Shown: one piece after another, positions 33,976-46,200 of the stretch | How positions within the stretch are numbered: position 1 is the stretch's first letter | Layout of the letters: every line of letters begins with the position of its first letter | DNA from: Kalaharituber pfeilii | Taxonomy: Eukaryota > Ascomycota > Pezizomycetes > Pezizales > Pezizaceae | Direction of reading: 5' to 3' | DNA: 64,000 nt | Assembly: GCA_015179045.1 (NCBI GenBank) | Contig: WHUZ01000027.1 | Coordinates: forward strand, 62,001 to 126,000 | The notes under the pieces: generated by a model | Told to the model about the DNA's origin: nothing | What the model saw: only the letters and a program-made list of their open reading frames with translations | Database searches by the model: none | Made by a program: the position numbers and the translations under genes

Positions 33976-36850
33976 CACCACTTTCTGTTTTCCTAGATGT
34001 GTCCGCTCCCCGGCGTAATGCGGCAGTGTGTCTCAATTTTCCCCTCCTCGGAGGATACTTCTAGCAGAGCTGCCTACCTAGCTAGTGTCCGAAAGGCAGT
34101 CGGCGATATGCTACTGTGATAAGTATGTGCTTTCTTTTCCAGACGTAGCAGTGCAGTCCAGTAGATCTGCCTCAACGCAGAATGGACGTAGTCTCGCGTA
34201 TAGATTATGTGCCGCCGTGGGGGCAGTAAGCTGATTTGCAATGCGGTGCTGCTGCTGTAACCCAACTAATATCATGAGCCAACCGTCAGCTTCCGCTTCG
34301 CTTACATAAAGTTCAATGATAAAACCGCCGACCGGCCGCAACCCTCTTCTCTCCCCCGCTCAATTATAGAGTAAGCCGAACTTCCTGGTTCGATTCTACC
34401 CATGCGGGGCGAGACGTACGTTCCCCCCATTAGGAGAAACTGACGTAAACAATCGATACCGTAACTGCGAAGCCGCCTGAGTAACGCACCTGATCTAATC
34501 AGCGCAACAAATTGTACTCTACTCAAAATCTCGAGCTTCCGATTTTTGTGGAGTTGCTTAGCTGCTTGGGGAAATGCTAGTCTCGTGCCCAGTAGCGAAC
34601 GCTGAGTCAAAACGTGCCACTGCATAAATATACGATATAACAGTGAAAAAATAGAGACATATCAATGAACATTGGCGCAGCCACTCCCATAGCCGCCCCA
34701 TGGTAGAATTGCGAAAAGTAAGTGCCGGAAGTGTGTGGGGTGTATGAGGAGGAGGAGGGGGGGGAGGGGGAGGAGGAGGAGGAGGAGGAGGAGGGTGGGG
34801 TGGCATCCTGCATACCACATCAAAACTATGAAATAATCATGAAGCACGATTGCTCTGTGTAAATACGCAACGCAACGTACACAATATGTCTTGAATTTGC
34901 AATGCCGCTGTACGCCGCTGCCGTCGTCCGAACGCCCTGTCCGCGTGCTAAGGTGTATGGGTAATATTTCGCTAAATCCGAGGAGTTTAAGGCTATTCCT
35001 GTATAACCGTGTAGGCTCGGTTGTGAATACGAGACTAATTGTGGGTTCCTGCTTTCGATGAATCTTATTAAGATTATCGAGATTCAGGTCGATAAAGCCT
35101 ATCTGTGCCGTATATATGCTAGCTGTAGTACCGTTGCTTAGTCGAAATGTATTCATCTCCGGAAGACAACCGCCACCAAGTGATGCTTCATGATGGCTTT
35201 CTGATACTGTGGCAAGATTTTCCTTTGTAGGGAGTTACTTTATGGAATCAATATCGCACAGACTGTAGTCATATTAACTCACCCATGCATACGCGAGGGG
35301 TGCCCAAAGCCATGAGCATCCTTGATTCATTGTGACGTATGCAGTCAGAGCCCTGCTAAACTATCAGGTAAATCAACGATTATTCAACTTTAAAGAATGC
35401 GTGCAGTACCCTTAACAGTCCAGTGCCTGCAGCATGCATATCACGATCGTTGTGTCTCGTATGCATGAAAGAAAACATGCATGACGAAACATCTGCATAA
35501 GTAATATGTAACATCCACTCAGATTGTGGCGTGGTCTGTGCACTACAAGGACCATGTGGGCCCACACATGACGCCTATGACGCTCGCGCGCTCAAGTGTC
35601 AAACAGGAGCATCACGGGGTGAGCATGGTTGGGGGGGCACTGGAGGATTCAGATGTGGGGAGTACAACACTATTGGTAGGTGCTTAACTGCCGCGTGGGG
35701 GAGGCTGTGAGTTGTCCAACTGCTGACCCCTTTAAAGTCACTAAAGAGATCTTGAGAAGTGGTTCGAAACGCACAAGGGATTATGATCAGCTGCCCTCCA
35801 GTTTGCTTTCCACTGCAGTCCGGCTAAATACCCCACGCGGGGAATCCGATGTGTTCTCGATTCCCAGGGCCCTGCGCTCCCTGCATGGTAAATTCCATCG
35901 CAGCTTCCTTTCAACCGTGTACAGTATAACATATCACGGGTTCAAAAACATCTTCCAGTCTATATATCGTGATATGCCGGTTTTGCTGGGATCCAAATCC
36001 CCCGACCACATCCCCGAGTGCTGACATTAGTTTCATAACTAGTGAGTCGCAATGTTCAACGCTCATCCCAATGAACCAGTTAGCATTGTCCATTTCAGTC
36101 TCGAGTCCATCAATTCCATTTGCATCTGTTCTGCCAAGGGTTCACTACGGCCTTTGAATTCACCGACATTGTCACCGATAACCATCACTGTATGTGAACA
36201 TCTAAGCGAACGCCACTGAAACAATCGTTGATTCTAGTATTTATCGAATAATTTGATTGAATCGCCACTTCAATTCCACGGCCTAATCAGAAAACAACAA
36301 CCAACCAGTCGCCTTCTTTTTCGCTGAAAGCAAGTGGCATGTGTTTTAGCAGGCACGTTTCCAGTCCCGGTAGGCCTAGCCAGGTGGCCAAGCACCTCAC
36401 AGCTCCTACCAATGCATTAACCTCTCGTTCCCCGCCAAAAAGCAAGAAGCTAGTCACACTTCATCATGACTCCATCTGATCAGCATACGATGAGGCTGAA
36501 GGCTCGCAAATTTACCCCACTCTCAGTAATGCGGAGGGCCCTTCTTTCAATTCTCATTCCGCTTGTTAATTTCTTCTTTGCAACCATTGATAGCCGCCAG
36601 GCCCTGCACACAACGTGATCCACCCCTGAAGGAAAACTGTACCTTTACAACGTAAGTATTTAAACTGCGGCGCTGAAACAAAACAAGAATAAACAAAGTA
36701 GAAACCAAAACAAAGACAAGTAACAATAATTAGAAGCCCTTGTGTTGGAGGTTGATCCTTCCTCTTACGCATGTATATACATAGCACTCTAGAATTTAAC
36801 CTCCCCAGACGATGTCGCAGAATTACAGTAGTCATAAGCCACCCATATCT
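33976..36850. other. Upstream region of the CHY gene and gene-free DNA
   Basis: The first few hundred bases are probably the CHY gene promoter. It includes a GGA/GGGA microsatellite (34746-34800) and motif copies at 34578-34592 and 36028-36042. A T-loop-like word (GGTTCGATTC) near 34386 is not embedded in a tRNA fold. I see no supported gene. Confidence 0.5.
34746..34800 (+). repeat. GGA trinucleotide microsatellite
   Basis: GGA units interrupted by two longer G-runs near the start. Minus-strand translations are poly-Pro or poly-Ser, which explains the open frames here. Confidence 0.9.
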
Positions 36851-39800
36851 GCTTCCCTGCGCCGAGTTTTTTATTTCGTAGTGGTGTGAACTGATGAGTT
36901 GGCAATCATCTTAGAGGTCAGGCACCACCTTGCAGGAAGTAGTGAGTCGGCCTGTCATTATAAGTCAATCACGTAGAGTATACAACGTGAGGTAGTCACA
37001 GACGAAATTGAAGGCAGATCGGTTTCCGTACTATCCATCGGGACAGCTCAGAGTGCAACATAGGCTGTTCATGATTGAGTTTCAAATTGAAAAGAACAGA
37101 ACAATAGCCAGAATAACAATATGGCTTGCGGTAACATAAAAGTAGCTAAGGCCAGTAAACTGCATTGAAAATCCTTACTGTTACTCTACTATACTGCTTC
37201 GTCCCGGCTCTGGTTCTTGAAAAGCAACGTGCAGTAAGCTTGAAGTGGTAATCTGGTTAAATTGACGCCTTTCTACTGTATGCACTGGTACATACTATTG
37301 TATGTATATTTTGATGTATGGAGAAAGCTCCCTGTTACACATGACTAACGATAGAGCAGGTAGCATTGCCCAGAACTTGCTGTGTGTGGTATGTAGAGAA
37401 TATTCTGGTATGTATCCTTGCGGAATAAGAAAATATTATGATTGATCCCAGCGAACATTGTAATGGATAGGGGCCAAGGAACATCAAGAGGTGAAGCAAT
37501 CATTGACCGCTTGTTCCAAGCTAGCAAGAAGTGAATCTGGTGAGGCAACATCGAAGTAAGTAGTTGCTCGAATGAATTATATCTTGGCTTCATGACCACT
37601 TCTTAAGCTTGTTGCAGGCCATTTTGAGTAAGCGCCCCTGATCTAGCTAAAGCAATACCAACCATACCAGCTAAAGGTAGCATGCAGTGATATTCGTTGG
37701 GTCATGTAACAATGGGTATTATGTCTGGGAGATGGGAATAACATGTGACTCTACAGAGGAAGGTATCTGCGCCAAGGGGGAGTAAAAATTCTCGTCTGGT
37801 AGTCTCGGCACCAATATCTGGCTACGAGAGTTACTTTTGTCTATGGCATGAGATTACTTTAAGCACCTATTGCAGGACATACTGCTAGGGCCGGCAAAAC
37901 CAGTGTGCATGCAGTGGGACAGACAGATAGCCTGTCTACAATTCAATTACGGGATTTTCAAGGCAAAAGCAAATGTCCATGTGGACAATATTTCGTAATC
38001 AAGCAGATCTATCTACTTGCGCGAATTTATAACTTGACAGACCCAAGGTGATCTCCACCATCAGCTTTAGTGACAGGAGACAATTGAACAAGTTCGTAGG
38101 TACTACTTTGTAAGTACCTACTCACTTTGAAGCCGAAGCTGGCCGTGAAGGTCTGATTATGTAACAGGGCTATAGGGGGTTATTTGCGGAGAAACGCTCG
38201 AGTGAGGCTGGGGGAGTTGAGCCAGCTCGAGGTAAGCTGGCCATGGTTGGATTGAGGCTCGTTGCGTTCGAATTCTCAAGCTTAAAAGAAAACTTGCTGC
38301 TTTTATGGCTGGGATTGAAGTTGGCTGCGGCCCTGGTTACGAGACTAGCTGCGGTCATGATTGGCCGTCAGGATGCTTCGTGGCTTGAACTTGTGATGGT
38401 AGAAATAGCTGGATGGATGTGAATTCAGTTCTCAGCGTGCGCAGTCGGGTCACGCAATGGTCAGGCCAGTTTTGGAATCCCAATCCTTGGTGCTGAGCAT
38501 CCCTTCCTAATTTGGTAACAACTGTTAGTTTGGTGGATTGGACTAATACCAGCAACACGCGTACGAACTACGACTAACGAACTACTAAGTTTGTAGGTAA
38601 GTCAGCTAATCTAGTTGCGCAAGAAGGTCACTGAACATGGATACGCTTGTACAAGCAGTGCTATCTCGCTGATATCGTGTGCATTTGCACCATTCTTCAT
38701 TTTTAATTCAATTCCAATGTATCAATGTAGCTAAAGCCTATGTCTATCAAATATATATATGCCTATCTGCCACTATATCGATGCTGTCAAAAGCTAACTG
38801 ATAAGATGTGTGAATCCACATGAATATATATAGAAATATCACTAAGCATGAGCCCAAGTTGCAACCAATGCTTCAGGCGTTCGGCTGGTGTAGTCTGGTT
38901 ACGAGATTACGGCTGTTGGTCGTTATAGAATGCTACTAGTTTGCTTTACTGAACCTGGTCATGTGATTGCTATTCCACTTCCAGTATGTTTTGCCCAGTT
39001 CAGCTATTTTCGCGCGCCCTAAGGCTTTCTGAAACGATGGAGAACTACATTGCAAAAGACTTGTTGACATACTCACGCCTGTCAACTTACTAAGCTATAG
39101 CTGTGTATGGGGGTTTTCGGAGTGCAGCAGTTGCTATGCTACCTTGCAATAGAGTGTTTCAATTTGAGCTGGGCGGCCAGGAAGATGCAAGTCAGTGTAT
39201 CTTATGCACGACATCTCAGCCACCAATTGCAATCGGTCCTAAGATCCTGTGCATTCCGCAATGTATTTTTTCCACACTCCACAGATTGTGACATCCCAGG
39301 TCATATCAAATCCATGCATTTCAGGTAGCCGCGCAGAGGCCATTGCTAGGTAGGCACTTGCATGTTCCCAGATGACAAACCATGGGATGAAGCCCGTAAC
39401 AGCCAACGAGGCACCATTCAATCTATAACTTACCAGGCACTGAGCGCGATAACTCGTCGGGTATGCTTACAACGAAGCCTGCGGCGATGATATTGTTGTA
39501 TACCGTGGAAGCGACCCCGACCCCTGGGACTCCATGCATCGTATATCTTGGATCAAGTTATTTGATGTGTTGTTTACAAGTGCTTCCCGTCTCTCCGGGG
39601 TCAGCAAGTCGGACACCCAGGCTGCTGCTGCCCTGTGTGGATCGAACGCTGTCACGCCCCGCGAAACACCCCGCGACACGCCAACCAATCCTCAGAGGTC
39701 TTTCCTTCCCATAATACCCTTCAGATCGTACCCAGCTTGTCCATGATCTTCGCTACATTCTCTTGCCGTTCCCTTCTTCCCTTGTTTGACATAACTCGCA

Positions 39801-42800
39801 TACTATTGCTTTAGCAGTACAACGAATCTACATGTTAGAGCGATCACTGACTTGCAGCTTGTCCCTCCTAGGGGGAACAACGGCCAGGTCACATGGACAC
39901 CCAGAGCAGCACCGCGGTCCCCCACGCTGCATGCGGCAGTCTTGCAACCTAAATTGCTATTCCTTGATTTCGATTCGATGCAAAACGTGCATAAACTTTC
40001 CTAACTATACCAAGCTCACTTTTCATTTGCTGTTAAATATATCCATGCAACAGCGGTAGTAATTACTAAGTGACTCGGCAACATCTTCTGACTTCACAAA
40101 CCTGGTCAAGCATCACGATTGGCTATGAGTTGACAAGATACAAGTGCCCTGTTCCCAGCACTTGGTCATCATGTCACCCAACAATGCTCAGATTGAAATC
40201 GAATCCGAATGCGGGCATTGGTGATGGGTGAATGAACCAATCGTTGGCAAAAAAGTACGTTAGTGAGCACCCTGGAGTGGAGAGCTCGGGCCTATTGAGT
40301 GAATACATACATGCTCATTATGCCAACCTGCTGATCATCTGGAACCAGTGATGTGTGACATGCAGAAGCAAAACGCATCGAAATATTGCACAACATTCCA
40401 GCAACTCTACCCTTTCGTCCAATGGTATACGAATTTGCCTCACATAAGGCATCACAACTCATTTCACGAAAAGTCATGCGAAAAACGCCGCACAGACAAC
40501 ATGCCTGAACCTGGCTTACATTTGGTCAATCCAATTGAATGTGCCAAATACATAGGTAATCTGGTTGCCTTCCCTTGGCTCCTCACACAGCACGTGCGTT
40601 GCGCCACCAACTGGCGTTTCGTTGTTCGGCTAGCCATGGCTTTCCTGAAACGGTAGCCCATCCTTATCACTAATCCGTTTGATACTGGTGAAACAGGAGC
40701 GTGGACCCTCAGCAGTTTTGTTGGCAGACCATGAGAGATGCGATGCTCAAACAAATATAGAGCTACTAAATACATGATGATGAAAATCAAACACTGAAAA
40801 CACCAGATGTGACAATTGCACGGTAAAGTAAAGCATCTTGCATAGTAAAGGCAGACATTCAAGTAGTCTCAGATCAACGAGCTCCTTCTGACTTTGATAT
40901 TTTCTGCCTTGCCTAAGCATGGTTTGTCAAAACGTGATGGAACCTCACTCCAGACCTTGTCTCGCCCTGTCCGTTCATTCTGCACTAACCAATAGAAAAT
41001 TCGAGAAGCAATATCATCTGCACTTCTACAACAGCGCATTGTTCAGCGATATAGGACTGTGCTGCCATGTTGCCAACTGTTTTATTGCTCCTTTCTGCCT
41101 GTGAGTGTATGGAAACAAGCGAAAGTTGTTGGACATTCTGAACGTTGGTCACGAGACCAAATCCATACCAAACCAACATCCCCAGGGATGCAACACTCTC
41201 AGCTAGTGTACCACTGTGCCATTCTCTAATTCCAGGGGAGTCCTAGGAAGTCCGTACAAACAAAATTCTCTTTTGGTCCTGTTCAACCTTGGCTTTGTTC
41301 CACTTGCATTAACCTTTTGCAAAAATCAGCCATGTCCAGTTTTGGCTCAGCCTCCAAACTTTGATCTTTTAGAGACAACGAGATGCTTTTCTATCGGAAT
41401 AATGTCGGAAAATTGTCGACTGCGACTTCTCAGGTCACCTGCCCGCTGTCTTACTGATTCCTTGCATTTGCAACAATATAAGCTTTTGAGATATCCCCGA
41501 ACTTGTCCACTATCTCCGGATATATGGTGAGGCAAAGATATAGCGAAGGTAAGACAATGCGAAACAACCTTCATTAAGTAGGATTATCAATACAAATTCA
41601 ATGTGGGGTGTGTGATTGATAAACCTGTGATAGTTGGGGGTATAGCCATAATGTTCATCTCCCTTCACTATCCGTCGTGCATTTGCCGACCGTGGAATGC
41701 AGCCGTATTTTGATATACATTATTAACTTCAATAGGGATAAAAAAGCAAATCCATGTCCAGAGATCGTAGAGTACATAGTACGACCTTCAAGGAAGGGGC
41801 ATGGAGTGAAGAGCGGAAGCATAATAACAAAGCAATGATGGGAACACCAGGTCGTAAGCCGTTAATATGGCTGGGATAACTTCATCAATTTCCTTCCTGT
41901 GAGGTTACGATACTAGTACAGTACCAGGTATATGTAAAGTATAAAAAGTATGAAGTTTAATTCCATAGTAGGAACCAGTAATGCTGCTGACCATCAGTAA
42001 TCAAGTGTCAACCACTAGAGCAAAACAGATCAATGTCTATATTGTGGCTGCCATATGGATCATCTGCACCGTTTTATATTTTATGAATCTACCGGCAAAT
42101 CTTCTTAATCTGTCATCCTCGCTGAGCTGAGAACACAGATTGTGTGTGGGGGTGCTGGGACAGGGTTGACTACACAATTGCCGTAGTGCCCCCAGACGCC
42201 GGTGGCATCTTAGTTGCCCGTTGCTGACATACCATTCTAATGATCAAGAAGCATGATTGAACAGGGGAATACGCAAGTAAGGATGTAAGCACTATGAACC
42301 AACCGCAAGGGAATATCCATACAGGTACAATACCGTATTACCGTTTGTTTAAAGCACCATTAGGATGAGCAGGCAATCCCATGTGAAGGGGCAGCGTTCC
42401 GGGATTCTCCGCCTTGAAGGGTGTACATTATATATGTGTTAATCCCTCCACCCATCCAGCCATCCCGCTTAATTAGGCAGGCCTATTCAGAACTTACAAA
42501 ATGTTCATCTAGACCGGACGGGTAGGATAAGTTGGCAGGACTGGACAGGACAGTCCTGGCGTACATGGGGCCAACAGAAATGGAAACGGAAATGGAAAAT
42601 ATGGCAAATTGCTGTTTGCATGAACCTGAAACCAAAAATAGCATCGAAGTGTCTGGGACGTACTGGAGGCAGCCAGATTTTGAAGTCGGAATCAGAAAAA
42701 ATAAACAATTGGGTGCGGATAGAACTTTTTTTTTTTTTTTTCTTTTGCTCTTTAAAGATCCCAAATTCAGATGGGATGGTAGGACCCAAAATTTCCCTGA

Positions 42801-44991
42801 AGCGCATCTCGCCGCCTTAAAGCAATCAGTCCAGCTAACTTTATACCAAGAAAAAAAGAATAGTAAACATGTTCACCCTTCTTCCTTATGATTCTGTTCC
42901 TGTACAATATTTGTCTTATTTCCAAACTGCGATCCTCCAATTGCAATTGATACCCAAGTGTCACTTTTGTAACTATACAATACATGTTAACTATGACGAC
43001 ATTCGGTCGGTACTTTTTGTACCCTATATGATTTGTGAGCTCGATTTGCGCACGGTCCAATCCCGCGCATTTCTTGAGTTTTACTTTTACCTTTTTTGTT
43101 TTTCTTTTTTTTTTTTTTTTTCCCAAATGCCGAGTAACTGTGCAGATCCGCTTGATGTCCAGGGAGCCAGTTCAGCTGCGCAGTGTTTGTTTGGATATCA
43201 ATTATCTGTCATCCTGTCTATCCCAGTTCTTGTGTACTTGTAGTCCTACAGGCATACCCCCCTCACATCATGCATATATGAAATATATCAAGTGAAAGAA
43301 GTCACGAGCCGCGTTTGAATTACCATTCAGTAAAAAGGAAAAGAGCTGACAAGAGACAAGAGAGCCTGCTTGGCTGCCTTTGGCGTGAGTGCCTGGTTGC
43401 GTCTCTCTGGTTGGTTCAGCACAGCCATGGAACTGGACATCCGGTCCATCAGCATCATCCTAATCGTCAAGCATTCAGGAAGTGAGTCGAGCTGTTCGTT
43501 GGCTGGCGTTGCGTTGCACCGTGTTGCCATGGGTTACAGTACATCACTGTGGATGATGCAATCGACGCAATTGCGAGTCAAACAAGCATTCTCACTGACC
43601 TCACTGCAAGCAAGCTTCTAGCCTGTGATTTATTGCGTATTATTTTATTTTTAAATTTCCATTCTGTTCTCAAAGATCAACCCAATTCGCTCCCAACTCA
43701 GGCTCCGAAAAATACACTACTTCGACGAACAGATCTATCAAGGACAAGCAGTGAGAATGACTAACAGTCTAGCAGACGTTAGTCCCAAGGCATGGCATGC
43801 ATGTCGTATGCATATAGCCCCTCCTGCAATAGTGGGTGTGCGAGTTGCGAAGTTTAGAGGTGAGGTTTTGGGTGGTGTTGAGCAAGCGAGTAACGAAGCG
43901 AGTGAGAGTTTCAGAGTGAGCAAGTGACGCATATCGCCGTGCCCGATAGGACAGCGCAGGCGTAAGGCCAGACTGCTAAACATGCCAGCTTGCGACTGAG
44001 CTTACCACCTAGATGGGCGTGGAGAAAGTGGTGCGGGAACGGGGCAATTGATGAAGATGCATGCTTTGCACAGGACAGCTGGTGTAGTGTACTGTGAACT
44101 ACTAGTAAGTAGGTGAGGAAGATCATAACATCAACCTGCCGTTCGAATTAGTGGAGGCGAGGCAGACTAGACGAAATGCTCGGCTCGGCAAGGACGTCCA
44201 CGGCTCAGCGAATGTCAATCATGAGAAAAACTCGGTACCCAGCCGTCCAATGGTTACCACATATTATTTGCATGCAAACCATCATTGATGTTCATCATGG
44301 CACATCAAATTTGCTATTTGAAGGAGTGTATACAGTAGATTGTCTTTTAGCGAGCTGACTGGCCTGGAACATCCTGGGAAAGGGCGCGCGAATCATATCA
44401 TGGACGTCGACATCAACTCGCATCTTTCCTCTTTTTCCCCTAATATGATCCACCACGTACGTATATCTCATCCACCCGATATTGCAATTGAGCTTTTATT
44501 TATATGCTGTGTATCTAACAACTGATCAGCCTTCTGCATGGTCGATGGCATGGCATACAATCACAACTATCTCACACGCATATCATACTAGTGGAGTAGA
44601 GCTCACGCTCAACCATAACTTGTAACATGGAGTCACCAAGTGTCAAGCTTCACGTGTGGGGCGCTCAATGCCCCACCAAATTTAACCGCAAAAACGGAAG
44701 CCTGAGGAGAGCGGGAGAAAAAAAAAAAAAAAAAAGAAAAAGGAAACAAGCTGAATCCTCCATCTGCAGTGAGTTGTTTTCTCACAATTGCTTTTGTTTT
44801 GCGCCAACGCTGTCCCCGCTCCTTGAGCGCCACCGGCAGATACACGGCAGTGCCAGAGAAGCTGGAGGGTCGAAGGAAAGAAAAAAAAAAATAAGCTGAG
44901 AATTATACCCAATCCAGCGCACTCCATCCGAAATCTCCTTACGTCCTTGGTTATAAGTACGGCAGCTAAACTATAGTGAGCTTGGATTGTG

Positions 44992-45022
<31 letters not shown>

Positions 45023-46200
45023 GTTTGTTAAGTATTTTTTTTCCTCCGTTTGTTGAGGATCGCGACGCGCAATTGAATCATCACCACCATGGTGAGCTTA
45101 GCCTTCAGGATCAATCTGGTATCCAGTATCAAGTAACCAGCTCGTGTATCTGACGGGTGACATTCCGGATTTTCCATATGCGATTTTTTCCTCCCGTTCA
45201 TGACATATCAATAGTTTTGCTCCGTTATCGATAAGGAAACGTTCCGACGTCTCTATACAAGGTTAGCTATATAGGTTAACTTGACAATTACACTTCCGAC
45301 CATGTTTGTATTATACCTACCTACAAATTTGATTACTACCCGTCCGCCCGCTTCGATATATATAAAAAAAAACTTCAAAACTCGAGCTCGAAAGCCCCCC
45401 ACGGCCATATCCTCCGGTTCCCCGGCCTTGGGGTCTCACTTCAACATTCCGACGCCATTTTAACATTCCCACCCGGGTCCTGGCTCTCTTCCCCCTCACA
45501 TCCCCAAACTTCCCCCAATAATAAACTAATTTAATTCAAGTAGTAACCCATATGTACCATGTAGGACCTTCTGCCTGCCCTGCACCCTGCACCAAGCCTG
45601 CATTACATCCACATACATACATCAATGTACGTTGCCAATTAGCACAGATACGTAACTGATATATGACAAAGTAGCAGTTGAGAGTACAGACACCTACAGT
45701 GAGGCGAAAAGGTTTCACGTTTTTGATAATGATATACTGCACTCTGTACTGTCAAAACCCCTCCTCTCTCCATCAGAGCTGATTTGCATCCCCTCTCTAT
45801 TTAAACCCATCATTTATATGTGGCGCATGCGCAACGCACTGTTAAGCGCGAGATAAAATATTCAAGTTAGAGTAAATAGTTATAATGCGCACAAAAAATG
45901 CACTCAGCCTTTTTTCCGCTCAGCGTTCACTTGTCAGGCCCCTACTAGGCAGTCAGTCCGGCGGCCCAGTAGCGGCGCACAAAGTCGCCACCTCGTAATC
46001 CCATAATTTACTTTTGTGTTCGGATATGGAATTGCATATGTACTTCAATCATGACGGAGGCATGTAACGCTTCGAACCTCCATGCGCTTAATCGACCGGA
46101 TACCCAGATACGCAAAATTCATATATACAGCGGAGCGGGCGCCGAATGGCATCAAAACACTACATATGGCGCAGTGCGTCAAAAGGCGAAGAGGTATCTA
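36851..46200. other. Gene-free stretch, central
   Basis: More than 9 kb without a supported gene. The sequence is AT-leaning, and open frames rarely exceed 130 codons, with no recognised domain or splice pattern. Copies of the dispersed motif lie at 38333-38348, 38892-38909 and 41145-41160. The first two share similarity for some bases beyond the core. Homopolymers occur at 42727-42740, 43106-43121, 44719-44735 and 44994-45022. It is probably eroded repeat DNA, but I could not delimit any element. Confidence 0.45.

Noticed and set aside
34380..34400. tRNA T-loop-like word GGTTCGATTC
   Set aside because: The flanking bases form only three of five T-stem pairs, and there is no A-box-like word or acceptor stem upstream.
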